Program-made: the position numbers and the translations under genes | Shown here: piece by piece, positions 27,479-36,179 of the stretch | Layout of the letters: each line of letters opens with the position of its first letter | Position numbering within the stretch: position 1 is the stretch's first letter | Notes under the pieces: model-generated | The model's database searches: none | What the model saw: only the letters and a program-made list of their open reading frames with translations | What the model was told of the DNA's origin: nothing | Virus record (IMG/VR): IMGVR_UViG_3300033156_000602 | Location: 1-39,022 of that record | Direction: 5' to 3' (one strand) | DNA: 39,022 nucleotides | From: a virus

Positions 27479-28514
27479 ATGAAAATAGGAATGATTGTAA
27501 GAGCAGATGTTACTGGCTTGGGAATGCATACCCAAGACTGGGTAAATAATCTGCCAATAGATAAAGTTTTAGTAGTTTGGGGACAAAAAGAATTTTATCC
27601 CAATATTTATGCCCACAAAGAAATGTTGGTTGCCAAAATGGGACAGCCCTCTCTAAAAGAGATTGATTGGCTACTAAAAGATATAGATATAGTCCTAACA
27701 ATAGAAACTCCATATAATTGGTCTTTAATAAGCAAAGCAAAAGAAAAGGGCGTGAAATCTGTTATAGCCCCCAATTACGAATGGATACCAAAAATAGTTC
27801 CAGCACAACCAGATTTATGGCTTTGCTATAATTAATCCGCTTACTTCCGAGTATGTTCCTTTTCCAAACAAAGTTTATGTTCCCCAGCCAATAGATTTAC
27901 AACAATTCAAGTTCAAGAAACGCAAGAAGGCAAAAATATTTCTATTCAATAATGGCAATGGCGGGGTTCACGGCAGAAATTCTGTAAATGAGTTTATACA
28001 AGCAATTCCATTTATCAAATCAGATATAAAGATAATAATCAATTCTCAAGTTCCTGTAGAGCCAATAAACGATAAAAGGGTTCAAATAAATGTTGGCGAC
28101 CAGCCAATAGGTGAAATTTGGAAAGAAGGCGATGTATTTGTTCATATAAGAAAATTTGGTGCTAATTCGCTTCCAATAAACGAAGCAATGGCACAAGGTA
28201 TGCCGATTATAGGAATGAACAGAAAGCCAGAAAACCTTTTAATTCCTGAAAAATTCTTAATCCAGCCCAGCGGAATAAGACCTATTGAATGTAGGGAAGA
28301 TGTAAGACCAGTTAAGGCGTGCGTTATAGACCCATTAAAAGTAGCAGAAAAGATAGATGAAATCGCTAATAATGATATTTCTGAAGATTCTCTAAAAATC
28401 AGAAAACAAGCAGAAGCGTTAAGTTGGGATAAATTAAGAAAAGATTTTATAAAAGTATTTGAAGATTTATGCTCATCACCTTCGGACAACCAAAAATTAG
28501 CAATCGAGAAATAG
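27479..28514 (+). pseudogene. Glycosyltransferase interrupted by a frameshift
   Basis: The first part (27479-27835, 118 residues, MKIGMIVRADVTGLGMHTQD at the start) stops at TAA just after WLCYN. The next frame is open from before this point to 28514 and continues sensibly: NPLTSEYVPFPNKVYVPQPI, then a GT-B C-terminal pattern (GDQPIGEIWKEGDVFVHIRK and ANSLPINEAMAQGMPIIG). One extra T near 27831 would explain it. Joined, it is about 345 residues, the size of a family 4-like glycosyltransferase. It could be a real lesion, a recoding site or a sequence error. Confidence 0.75.
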
Positions 28515-29560
28515 AGGAAGTTGTTGACACCTTGAAATCGGGCTGGATAGGAACAGGAAAGAAGGTTCGGCAGTTTGAAGAAGCATTTGCCAACTATAAA
28601 GGAGTTGACGAAGCACTTGCCACTAATTCCTGCACCTCCGCTCTTCACTTGGCATTAGACGATTTAGAACTTTATTCTACTGACGAAGTAATAGTTCCCA
28701 CGATGACTTTTAGCGCCACTGCCCAAGCGGTTCTTTATACGGGGGCAAAGCTTGTATTATGCGACGTTGATAAACACGGAAACATAGACCCAACAGCTCT
28801 TTGGAAAAAAATAACCAACAGAACGAGGGCGGTAATCGTTGTTCATTACACGGGAAGACCAGTGGAAATGAATAGCATACTTCAACTGGCTCGTAAATAT
28901 AATCTGGCAGTGATAGAAGATTGTGCCCACGCTGTTGAAGGAGAATATAAAGGGAAACCATTGGGAACAATAGGAGATTATGGCTGTTTCAGTTTTTATG
29001 CCACTAAAAATATAACCACCGCAGAGGGAGGAATGCTCATTTCAAAAAAACCCTTGAATGAAATAAGAATTAAATCTTTACACGGACAGGATAAAAAAGC
29101 ATACGAAAGACAGGGAGATTATAAAATTGTGGCTCTTGGCTATAAATATAATATGACAGATATTCAGGCGTCGCTTGGCATTCATCAGTTAGCAAGGATT
29201 GAAGAAAACTGGCAGAGAAGAAAAGAAATCTGGGATAGATACAATCAGGCATTTGAACAATTAGAAGTAGAAACCCCAGAATATATAGATAAACACGGAC
29301 TACATCTTTATACCTTACTGGTTAAAGACAGGGATAGATTTAGAGATTATCTTGCTAAGAAAGGAATTAGCACAGGAATTCACTACAAGGCACTCCATTT
29401 ACACCCTTTTTACAGGAGAATGGGTTTTCAAAGAAAAGATTTTCCAAACGCCGAAAGCATATCTTATAGAACCGTATCGCTTCCATTTTCGCCCTATTTA
29501 ACAGATGACGAAGTAAATTACATAATAAAAATAGTATATGAAATATGTTTGAAGAAATAG
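28469..29560 (+). CDS. DegT/DnrJ/EryC1-type sugar aminotransferase
   Basis: Encodes 363 residues with the fold-I PLP aminotransferase signature: SCTSALHLAL, VIVPTMTFSATAQAVL, VIEDCAHAVEGEYKGKPLG (D151) and GCFSFYATKNITTAEGGML with the PLP lysine at K180. The family transfers amino groups to keto-sugar nucleotides. Full length and intact motifs suggest activity. It overlaps the disrupted glycosyltransferase frame by 46 bases and the methyltransferase by 16. It may make an amino sugar for cell-surface or virion glycans. Confidence 0.92.
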   Translation: MLITFGQPKISNREIEEVVDTLKSGWIGTGKKVRQFEEAFANYKGVDEALATNSCTSALHLALDDLELYSTDEVIVPTMTFSATAQAVLYTGAKLVLCDVDKHGNIDPTALWKKITNRTRAVIVVHYTGRPVEMNSILQLARKYNLAVIEDCAHAVEGEYKGKPLGTIGDYGCFSFYATKNITTAEGGMLISKKPLNEIRIKSLHGQDKKAYERQGDYKIVALGYKYNMTDIQASLGIHQLARIEENWQRRKEIWDRYNQAFEQLEVETPEYIDKHGLHLYTLLVKDRDRFRDYLAKKGISTGIHYKALHLHPFYRRMGFQRKDFPNAESISYRTVSLPFSPYLTDDEVNYIIKIVYEICLKK

Positions 29561-30057
29561 ACCAATTAGCAAAAGAACGATTGCCAAACGGGACAAAAGA
29601 AATGGGAGTTATTCTTCACTTCCTTGCCCGTTTAATGAAAGCCGAAACCACTCTTGAAATAGGAGTAGAAGAAGGATATGTAAGCACATTATTAGCCCAA
29701 GCGTCCAAAAAGCATTATGCGATTGAAGAAAAAGAAGACAGGTGCGATAGGTTCAGGGACTATCTTGACAAAAAGGGCATAAAAAATGTTGAGATAATCA
29801 ATAAAAATTCATTAGAGGTTGATTGGGATAAAGAAGTAGATTTAATTTTTCAAGATTCATACCACAGAAACCCAGAACTTTTAGAAGAGATTAAAAAATA
29901 CGCTCCTTATGTTAAAAAAGATGGTTTCTTCTGTTGCCACGATTATTATTGGAAACCAGGAGACGTAAAAGAAGTAGTAGATAATTACTTTAAAGAGGGT
30001 TGGGAGGTAATAAATATCCCATACTACGAGGGCTTAACAATATGCAGAAAGCTATAG
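29545..30057 (+). CDS. Class I SAM-dependent methyltransferase
   Basis: Encodes 170 residues. SAM-binding motif ETTLEIGVEEGYVSTLLAQA (about 32-51), an acidic second strand (HYAIEEKEDRCDRF), and VDLIFQDSYHRNPELLEEIKKYAPYVKKDGFFCCHDYYW, the pattern of small sugar or small-molecule methyltransferases (Methyltransf_24-like). Likely methylates a sugar or similar group made by its neighbours. Confidence 0.82.
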   Translation: MFEEIDQLAKERLPNGTKEMGVILHFLARLMKAETTLEIGVEEGYVSTLLAQASKKHYAIEEKEDRCDRFRDYLDKKGIKNVEIINKNSLEVDWDKEVDLIFQDSYHRNPELLEEIKKYAPYVKKDGFFCCHDYYWKPGDVKEVVDNYFKEGWEVINIPYYEGLTICRKL

Positions 30058-30701
30058 CTATCAAAGCAGATAAAAACGTAGAAGAGATGTATCAGCTAAC
30101 GCTTCCCTATATCAGAAACTACGCTAAAAGGGTTGGTGCTAAACTAATTCGCTTATCCAAAAACAAGGGGCTTCATTATCACTATAAGATTTTACAACTA
30201 TACAAACTATTTAAAAAATACGATAGAATTCTGGTTCTTGACGCCGATGTTCTGATAAGAAAGGACTGCCCAGATTTATTTGATTGCGTTTTAGAAGATG
30301 AAATTGGCACGGTGTTAGAAGATAAAGGTTCTCGGTTAGAAGACAGGCGAAATAGAATAAAAGCTATTCAAGAGGAATTTGGAGATATTGGCTGGCGAGA
30401 AGGATACATAAACTCTGGCGTTATCTTGTTCTCAAAATGCCATAGAAATCTGTTTAAAAAAAGAAATCTCTGGCTAAACAACGGATACGACGATGTATAT
30501 TTGGGCTACTGGATACACAAGCTGGGATATAAGATATTTGAACTTCCCTACAAGCTAAATCATATGAGAATGTTTTCCGAACCTTGGAACGGTTCGCCCA
30601 GTAAGTTTGACAGCTGGATTATTCACGAAGCAGGGCAACAAAATCAAATAGTAGCCCTTAAAAGCGATATAGCAAAATGGGAAGTTGAAGGAAAGATATG
30701 A
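30042..30701 (+). CDS. Glycosyltransferase family 8-like
   Basis: Encodes 219 residues from the ATG at 30042; an earlier in-frame ATG at 30000 would overlap the methyltransferase by 58 bases. Contains ILVLDADVLIRKD (DxD metal site, D67-D69), YINSGVILFSK, and an acceptor-side region with DVYLGYWIHKLGYKIFELP. This is the layout of GT8-type GT-A retaining glycosyltransferases. Overlaps the next gene by four bases. Confidence 0.78.
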   Translation: MQKAIAIKADKNVEEMYQLTLPYIRNYAKRVGAKLIRLSKNKGLHYHYKILQLYKLFKKYDRILVLDADVLIRKDCPDLFDCVLEDEIGTVLEDKGSRLEDRRNRIKAIQEEFGDIGWREGYINSGVILFSKCHRNLFKKRNLWLNNGYDDVYLGYWIHKLGYKIFELPYKLNHMRMFSEPWNGSPSKFDSWIIHEAGQQNQIVALKSDIAKWEVEGKI

Positions 30702-31246
30702 TTTACACATTCATCCCCACATTTCCAAAAGAAAAAGATTTAGGTTGGGCTTATAATCATTTTATGGACTTAATTCCGAATGACGATGACTGGGGATGTT
30801 TGGTTGACCACGACACAATTTTTACAACTAAAAACTGGATGTATCAAATGGAAGATATAATAAAGAAACACCCAGAATATGATTGCTTTGTGGCAACTAC
30901 TAATAGAATTGGCTGCGACTATCAACAGGTTGCCGACCTAAGACATAATCACGACATTCAAGAACATATAAAACTCGGTCATAAAATACAAAAGGAACAT
31001 TACTCTGATGTTATCAACGTTACTGGCAGAATTGCGTTTAGCGGATTTCTAATGCTGGTTAAAAAAAGTGCTTGGAATAAAGTAAAGTTTAGAGAGGGCG
31101 GAGAAAAAATGGCTGGCATAGACAACCACTTTCATAGAGATTTGAGAAATAGGGGCTTTAGAATAGGTTTAATGAAGGGTATTTATCTCTATCATTTATA
31201 TATGACAGATAAAGAAATCAATGATTTACTCGGCAATAACAAATAA
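30698..31246 (+). CDS. Glycosyltransferase family 2-like (GT-A)
   Basis: Encodes 182 residues. MIYTFIPTFPKEKDLGWAYN at the start, GCLVDHDTIFTTKNW with DHD (37-39) at the metal-binding position, VTGRIAFSGFLMLVKKSAW and GIDNHFHRDLRNRGFRIGLM, matching small GT2 proteins encoded in phages and glycan loci. Overlaps the next gene by 26 bases. Confidence 0.75.
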   Translation: MIYTFIPTFPKEKDLGWAYNHFMDLIPNDDDWGCLVDHDTIFTTKNWMYQMEDIIKKHPEYDCFVATTNRIGCDYQQVADLRHNHDIQEHIKLGHKIQKEHYSDVINVTGRIAFSGFLMLVKKSAWNKVKFREGGEKMAGIDNHFHRDLRNRGFRIGLMKGIYLYHLYMTDKEINDLLGNNK

Positions 31247-31775
31247 CAAAGATAAGCCCAGAAAGGACATAAATTGTTTTGGTTCTTATAATCGGTTCAA
31301 AGAGCCAGTATTAAACGCTAAGATTTATAAAGTTCTTTCCCACCTGTTTATAGATGACGAATATAGTATTTGGGTTGACGGAAATGTATTTCTTAAAAAG
31401 CCAGAAGAAGAGTTCATTAAACTTTTAGGAGATAGCGATATAGCGGTTTTCAAACACCCTTGGCATAAAAATTTATTTGAAGAAGCGAATTATTGCATTG
31501 AACATAGTATTGGAGATAAGAAAACCATTGAAAAACAAATTCGCAGATATAAAGATTTTTCAAACGATGAGCTTGGCTGGTGCGGTTTAATAATCAGGAG
31601 GCATACAGAAAAAATTAAAAGATTAAACGAGCAATGGTGGGCTGAAATATGTAGAGGTTCGGTTAGAGACCAAATCAGCTTTCCTTATGTATTTAGTGGG
31701 GTGGTAAAATATCTGCCAAAACTTAAAAAGTTTTATGATAACGAATACTATGAGAGAAGGAAGCACAATTTTTAA
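31221..31775 (+). CDS. Glycosyltransferase-like protein (DUF616/TOD1-type)
   Basis: Encodes 184 residues. NAKIYKVLSHLFIDDEYSIW followed by VDGNVFLKKP (DGN at 53-55), IAVFKHPWHKNLFEEANYCI and the end region WWAEICRGSVRDQISFPYVF are typical of the DUF616/TOD1-MUCI70 glycosyltransferase-like family, where W(V/I)DGN is the metal-site equivalent. Sugar and acceptor unknown. Overlaps genes on both sides, indicating a tightly coupled cassette. Confidence 0.75.
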   Translation: MIYSAITNNKDKPRKDINCFGSYNRFKEPVLNAKIYKVLSHLFIDDEYSIWVDGNVFLKKPEEEFIKLLGDSDIAVFKHPWHKNLFEEANYCIEHSIGDKKTIEKQIRRYKDFSNDELGWCGLIIRRHTEKIKRLNEQWWAEICRGSVRDQISFPYVFSGVVKYLPKLKKFYDNEYYERRKHNF

Positions 31776-32439
31776 TGCAATACAAATAGAGACAATTCAG
31801 GGTTGCACCTTGAGGTGTCCGTGGTGTCCCAATAAAGATATTGAATATTCCTTTAATAAAATGACCAAAGAGCTTTATTATAAGATTATTGATGAGTTAG
31901 CTGGAATGAATTTTACAGGCAGGGTATCACCCTACTTAATGAACGAATCTTTATTAGATGACCGATTAGAAGATTTTATAGCATATACGAAAAAGAAACT
32001 TCCAGATTGCCATATAATGATAAACACCAATGGCACATTGTTAGATGAAAAGCGTGAAAAGAGCTTGCGAGAAGCAGGATTAGATGAAATAAGGGTTAGT
32101 TGCTATTCAGACGAAGTTGAAAACAAGGTATCTAAAATGGGCGTAAAAATAAATAAACTCCAACAAATTAAAGCAAGTTTTTATAATAGAGGGGGCAATG
32201 TAGATGTTGGGGGCGAAAAGAAGGGCGGATATTGCCCAAAACCATTTAATCAAATGTATGTTCGCTGGACAGGTCAAGCAGTTCTTTGCTGTTCAGATTA
32301 TCATTTTGAAGCAGTAATGGGCGATGTAAACAAACAAAGTTTAATGGATATTTGGAATAATTCTAAATATAACAAATATCGTCAACATCTTAAAAGGGGA
32401 AAAAGAGATTTACCACTTTGTAATAAATGTAATGCTTAA
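31750..32439 (+). CDS. Radical SAM enzyme with SPASM-like C-terminus
   Basis: Encodes 229 residues from the ATG at 31750 (31735 also possible). The iron-sulfur motif GCTLRCPWC (C19, C23, C26) is the CxxxCxxC of radical SAM enzymes. The C-terminus has CPKPFNQMYVRWTGQAVLCC, GDVNKQSLMDIWNN and LCNKCNA, cysteines suggestive of an auxiliary-cluster SPASM-like domain. It is shorter than most relatives. It may modify a sugar or peptide made by the cassette. Confidence 0.85.
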   Translation: MREGSTIFNAIQIETIQGCTLRCPWCPNKDIEYSFNKMTKELYYKIIDELAGMNFTGRVSPYLMNESLLDDRLEDFIAYTKKKLPDCHIMINTNGTLLDEKREKSLREAGLDEIRVSCYSDEVENKVSKMGVKINKLQQIKASFYNRGGNVDVGGEKKGGYCPKPFNQMYVRWTGQAVLCCSDYHFEAVMGDVNKQSLMDIWNNSKYNKYRQHLKRGKRDLPLCNKCNA

Positions 32440-32442
32440 ATT

Positions 32443-33195
32443 ATGAGAAAAGGAATTTATATTTCTTGGCTCAATCAGGGCGAGATAAGAGTAGAAAACG
32501 CCTATTTAATGACAAAATGGGCAAAAGAAGGAAAATACTTCACTCATTTAGGAGAAGATTTTATTCATAGTTTTCCTTCTGACAAACCAATCATCAACAA
32601 TAGAAATAAAATAGTAAAGGATTTTCTTAAAAAACCAGAATACGAGTATCTTTTAATGATTGATGACACCATCATTCCGCCAGAAAATCTTTTAGATTTA
32701 TCGCTTCTTGATAAAGATGTTATTACGCCAGTAATGTTCGCTCACAGGCAAAACGCAATAGTCCCTCTGGTTCTTAAAAAAAGAGAAGGGCATAAAGATT
32801 ATGAGATATTAAATGTTAATGGAGACGAGGGGCTGGTGGAGGTAGATAGCGTGGGAACTGGCTGTATAATGATACACCGCAGGGTTCTTGAACACCCCAA
32901 AATGAGATTTCCTTTCAAAAATGTTTGGAATAGAGATGGCGAAAGAATACTTGGTCAGGACTTAAACTTTGCTAAAAGAGCCAAAGAGTGTGGTTTTAAA
33001 CTATGGGTTCATTTGTCTTTCATTTGCGACCACTGGACGCCAATGAGCTTAAAAAACCTTTACAGAACCCTAACTTATCAAGAAATAAAAGGAGGTGCTT
33101 TAGATACAAGACTGGGATTTAAACATATAGCAGACAATTCACCTCTAAAAAGATATAATTATATGAAAGGTCGGTTAGACAAAGAAGTTAAATAA
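32443..33195 (+). CDS. Glycosyltransferase-like GT-A protein
   Basis: Encodes 250 residues. YLLMIDDTIIPPENLLDLSL has IDDT (73-76) as metal-binding motif, then VDSVGTGCIMIHRRVLEHPK and GQDLNFAKRAKECGFKLWVH followed by the histidine of CDHWTP, all standard for GT2-like GT-A enzymes found in phage genomes. Last gene of the glycan cassette; the head-tail adaptor gene starts at the next base. Confidence 0.75.
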   Translation: MRKGIYISWLNQGEIRVENAYLMTKWAKEGKYFTHLGEDFIHSFPSDKPIINNRNKIVKDFLKKPEYEYLLMIDDTIIPPENLLDLSLLDKDVITPVMFAHRQNAIVPLVLKKREGHKDYEILNVNGDEGLVEVDSVGTGCIMIHRRVLEHPKMRFPFKNVWNRDGERILGQDLNFAKRAKECGFKLWVHLSFICDHWTPMSLKNLYRTLTYQEIKGGALDTRLGFKHIADNSPLKRYNYMKGRLDKEVK

Positions 33196-33921
33196 ATGAA
33201 GTTCTCAGATACTTCGTCCCAAAGTGGGCTAATTCAGGACTGCGAAACTCTATTAGGATTTACCGATGGATACATATCGGGAAATTCAAATAGATTAAAT
33301 AGATTTACAAACTTAATAAACGCTTGGTATAGAAAAGCGGATACTTGGCTATGGGAAGCTGTGGGAACTTGGGAGTTTGATGACTCCAATAGAACAGACC
33401 TCCCAATTGCTACAACCGATTTGGTAGCTGACCAAAGAGATTACGAATTGCCCTCAACTGCTCGCAAAATAGATAGAATAGAGGTAAAAGATAGCGATGG
33501 TGATTGGTCGCCTGTTTATCCAATGGATAAAAGCGAAATCCCAACTACCGCAATGGAAGAGTTTGAGGAAACCAATGGACTGCCAGAATACTATGATATG
33601 GTAGGGCGGTCTATTCTTTTATATCCCAAACCCTCTGCCGATGATGTAACCCTGACCGATGGATTAAAACTTTATTGTTCACGGGATATTGTAGCGTTCA
33701 GTTCCTCTGCCACAACCAGAGAGCCAGGATTTGACAATCATTTTCACAGAATATGTTCTCTTGGTGCTGCTTATGATTATGCTGCCTCAAAAGGATTAAG
33801 GAAAACCCCTATTCTAAAAAAAGAATTAGAAGAATTAAAACAAGAATTACAAACTTTCTATGGAACACGCCATCGGGATTTCAAAACCCGTTTAGATGTC
33901 CAAGAAGATTCAAATATATAA
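33196..33921 (+). CDS. Head-tail adaptor / connector-like protein
   Basis: Encodes 241 residues. Features include FTNLINAWYRKADTWLWEAV, QRDYELPSTARKIDRIEVKD, GLPEYYDMVGRSILLYPKP and a helical C-terminus with GAAYDYAASKGL. This pattern matches phage adaptor proteins that attach below the portal in short-tailed phages. Location after the glycan insert restarts the structural module. The stop overlaps the second copy of the 15-base late motif. Confidence 0.65.
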   Translation: MKFSDTSSQSGLIQDCETLLGFTDGYISGNSNRLNRFTNLINAWYRKADTWLWEAVGTWEFDDSNRTDLPIATTDLVADQRDYELPSTARKIDRIEVKDSDGDWSPVYPMDKSEIPTTAMEEFEETNGLPEYYDMVGRSILLYPKPSADDVTLTDGLKLYCSRDIVAFSSSATTREPGFDNHFHRICSLGAAYDYAASKGLRKTPILKKELEELKQELQTFYGTRHRDFKTRLDVQEDSNI

Positions 33922-33928
33922 AGGTCGT
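33914..33928 (+). repeat. Late-operon motif, copy 2
   Basis: ATATATAAAGGTCGT, identical to 20582-20596 and likewise overlapping a stop codon just ahead of a structural gene. The next ATG is 18 bases downstream. Confidence 0.45.
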
Positions 33929-33945
33929 CCTAAAAAAATAAACCT

Positions 33946-34416
33946 ATGAAATTACACGACAATTACAAAATCAAAGGACAATTTATTGTTCAGCATTGGC
34001 GAAACCATCAGTTGATTGATATGGACGTTATTGACAACACCACCACGACTGCTGGGCTTGCTGAAGTGGCTGGATTATTCAACGAAAGCAGGGCTGGAGG
34101 TTTCAAATGGATAGCACTTGAAGAAAGCTCAACCGCTTATACTTCTGCCTCAACAGCATTGGGAGTAGAAGCAACTACTGCTGGTATGGGCAGAGCTGCT
34201 GCCACTTGTTCGCAGGTGACTACCACCAATCCTAACGATACAGCTCAACTTGTTAAAACATTTACAGCTACTGGAACTATTACCATTAAAGGTGCTGGTA
34301 TTTTTGACACCTCAACTGCTGCGGCTGGAAATATGGCTGCTGCTTCTCACTTTGCTGACAAGAATCTTGAAGCCAATGACAGTTTAGTGGTTACTTATAA
34401 GGTTGCCATTTCTTAG
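33946..34416 (+). CDS. Structural protein, possible decoration or tail protein
   Basis: Encodes 156 residues rich in Ala, Thr and Gly, with beta-strand patterns (FKWIALEESSTAYTSASTAL, TGTITIKGAGIFDTSTAAAG, DSLVVTYKVAIS). Similar small beta-rich proteins occur as virion decoration or tail components. It is preceded by the AAACCTATGAAA leader. No specific family can be named with confidence. Confidence 0.55.
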   Translation: MKLHDNYKIKGQFIVQHWRNHQLIDMDVIDNTTTTAGLAEVAGLFNESRAGGFKWIALEESSTAYTSASTALGVEATTAGMGRAAATCSQVTTTNPNDTAQLVKTFTATGTITIKGAGIFDTSTAAAGNMAAASHFADKNLEANDSLVVTYKVAIS

Positions 34417-34449
34417 ATTAGTTAAGGGTAGGTAATAGGTTCAAGTGAT

Positions 34450-34545
34450 ATGGAAGTTTATCCCAAATGGCACAAGGAAATGTTCTTTGCTATACCAGTT
34501 ATAATAATCTGGACAATTTTGCTTGTGTTAATTTGGTTGAAGTAG
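34450..34545 (+). CDS. Tiny membrane peptide
   Basis: Encodes 31 residues, MEVYPKWHKEMFFAIPVIII followed by WTILLVLIWLK, one membrane helix. It ends one base before the tail fibre start. Its start resembles the MEV opening of the membrane protein at 4204, which may be chance. Function unknown. Confidence 0.4.
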   Translation: MEVYPKWHKEMFFAIPVIIIWTILLVLIWLK

Positions 34546-34546
34546 T

Positions 34547-36178
34547 ATGATAGAAAAATTACTCAAAAACAAACCAGCTAAAGAACGAGCTAAAATTAAA
34601 GCTACTGAAATAGCTAAATTTGACCACAGAGGTAAGTTTACCGTTGGAGATATTAAAGTAGAGATTTTGAGCTTAGAGAAAATTCAGGTTGGACATCTTC
34701 ACGGAGTTGAAATATATGCTCGTGCTTGGAAAAACGGAAAACCGCTTGGTTGGGGAAAAGACGGCTCTGTTGAGATAGAAAGATTTAGAATTTTTAATCC
34801 TCCTGTTTTAGTTGATGACCCAAATGGAGATATTGTCAGAGAATTCGTTGACCCTGATACCAAAAAGACAAAACAGCGAAAGCTCCGAGAAGACCCGATA
34901 CAGGCGATACGAAAAAGTTTAGCTCATACTATAAAAGTTTCTGGGAAAGAAAATACTAAAGTTATTAAAGGAAAAATCGGGCATACCACTGATACTTTTT
35001 ATCCCGATGCTGACCCAGAAAGCACATCAATGGATGGTTGGCAAGGAGAGGGAAATGCAGATGGTCTTAGTTGGTCAGAATTGCACGACGAAAGCGGTGG
35101 AGGAACGCCAATGTCTGGAGCTTGGGCTGACCAACCAGAGTTATATATTGGTTATCAAGAAGATTATATATCAAATAAATGGACTCAATTATACAGGTCA
35201 ATGATTCTTTTTGATACCTCTGCTCTTCCAGATAATGCGAATATAAGTTCAGCAGTAATTTCAATTTATGGTAAAGAAATTTTAAATGATGTTGGTAATT
35301 CTATTGGTAGTTGTATTTATTCCGCAAATCCCGCTTCTAATACAGACCTATCAACAGCTGATTTTGACCAATATGGAACAACGGAACTTGCAAATACAAT
35401 AGCTGTTGGAGACTTTAATGATTCTGCTTATAACGACCACACCCTTAATGCATCGGGAATAGCTGCAATTTCTAAAACAGGAGTATCTAAATTTGGTTGG
35501 AGAGAGTCAACTTATGATGCTCCAGATAATACACCTCCTTGGCAGGGAAATAATTGCGGAACATATCCTTGTTATGACCGATTTCGTGCTTATTCTGCTG
35601 ATGAAACAGGGACATCTAAAGACCCTAAGTTGGTGGTGACTTATACGCCCATCCAAACCCTCTACGCCACAGTAACAGAAACCATATCTTTAACAGACAC
35701 ATTGGAAAAAAAAGCAAACTTTTCTAAAACTATTCAAGAAAGCATAAGCACGCAAGACGCTCTTTCAAAGCAAGCCAGTATGAGTGTAACCAAGTTAGAA
35801 ACCCTTAGCTTAACCGACGCTTTATCAACTATTAAAGCTAAAATTGTAAATATATTAGACACATTTCATTTAACAGACACTTTACAAAAAACAACCAAAT
35901 TCACCAAAACCATAACAGAAAACATTAGCTTAACGGATACATTGATTTCTGTTAAAACATTTTTCGCAACCATATCGGAAACCCTACATTTATCAGACGC
36001 AGTCAGCAGAACAGCAAAGTTCGCCAAAACAATAAGCGAAACTCTACATTTAAGTGATACCCTAACCATTACTGGAAAGTTCTGGAACTGGATAACGAAA
36101 AATGTGAGCAGTTGGACAAACAGGTCGAAGCACACGAGCAGTTGGACATTTAAAGACAAGAGCCAACCGCCTAACTAA
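34547..36178 (+). CDS. Tail fibre or spike protein with beta-sandwich domain and 20-residue repeats
   Basis: Encodes 543 residues in three parts: an N-terminal ~145-residue domain, probably for virion attachment; a middle domain (about 150-370) of the DNRLRE-type carbohydrate-binding-like beta fold (YRSMILFDTSALPDNANISS, DPKLVVTYTP); and seven tandem ~20-residue repeats at about 373-512 with the core ETxSLTDTLxK. The end repeats SSWT twice. The layout suits a receptor-binding fibre. The C-terminal repeats may form a fibrous stalk. Confidence 0.65.
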   Translation: MIEKLLKNKPAKERAKIKATEIAKFDHRGKFTVGDIKVEILSLEKIQVGHLHGVEIYARAWKNGKPLGWGKDGSVEIERFRIFNPPVLVDDPNGDIVREFVDPDTKKTKQRKLREDPIQAIRKSLAHTIKVSGKENTKVIKGKIGHTTDTFYPDADPESTSMDGWQGEGNADGLSWSELHDESGGGTPMSGAWADQPELYIGYQEDYISNKWTQLYRSMILFDTSALPDNANISSAVISIYGKEILNDVGNSIGSCIYSANPASNTDLSTADFDQYGTTELANTIAVGDFNDSAYNDHTLNASGIAAISKTGVSKFGWRESTYDAPDNTPPWQGNNCGTYPCYDRFRAYSADETGTSKDPKLVVTYTPIQTLYATVTETISLTDTLEKKANFSKTIQESISTQDALSKQASMSVTKLETLSLTDALSTIKAKIVNILDTFHLTDTLQKTTKFTKTITENISLTDTLISVKTFFATISETLHLSDAVSRTAKFAKTISETLHLSDTLTITGKFWNWITKNVSSWTNRSKHTSSWTFKDKSQPPN

Positions 36179-36179
36179 T

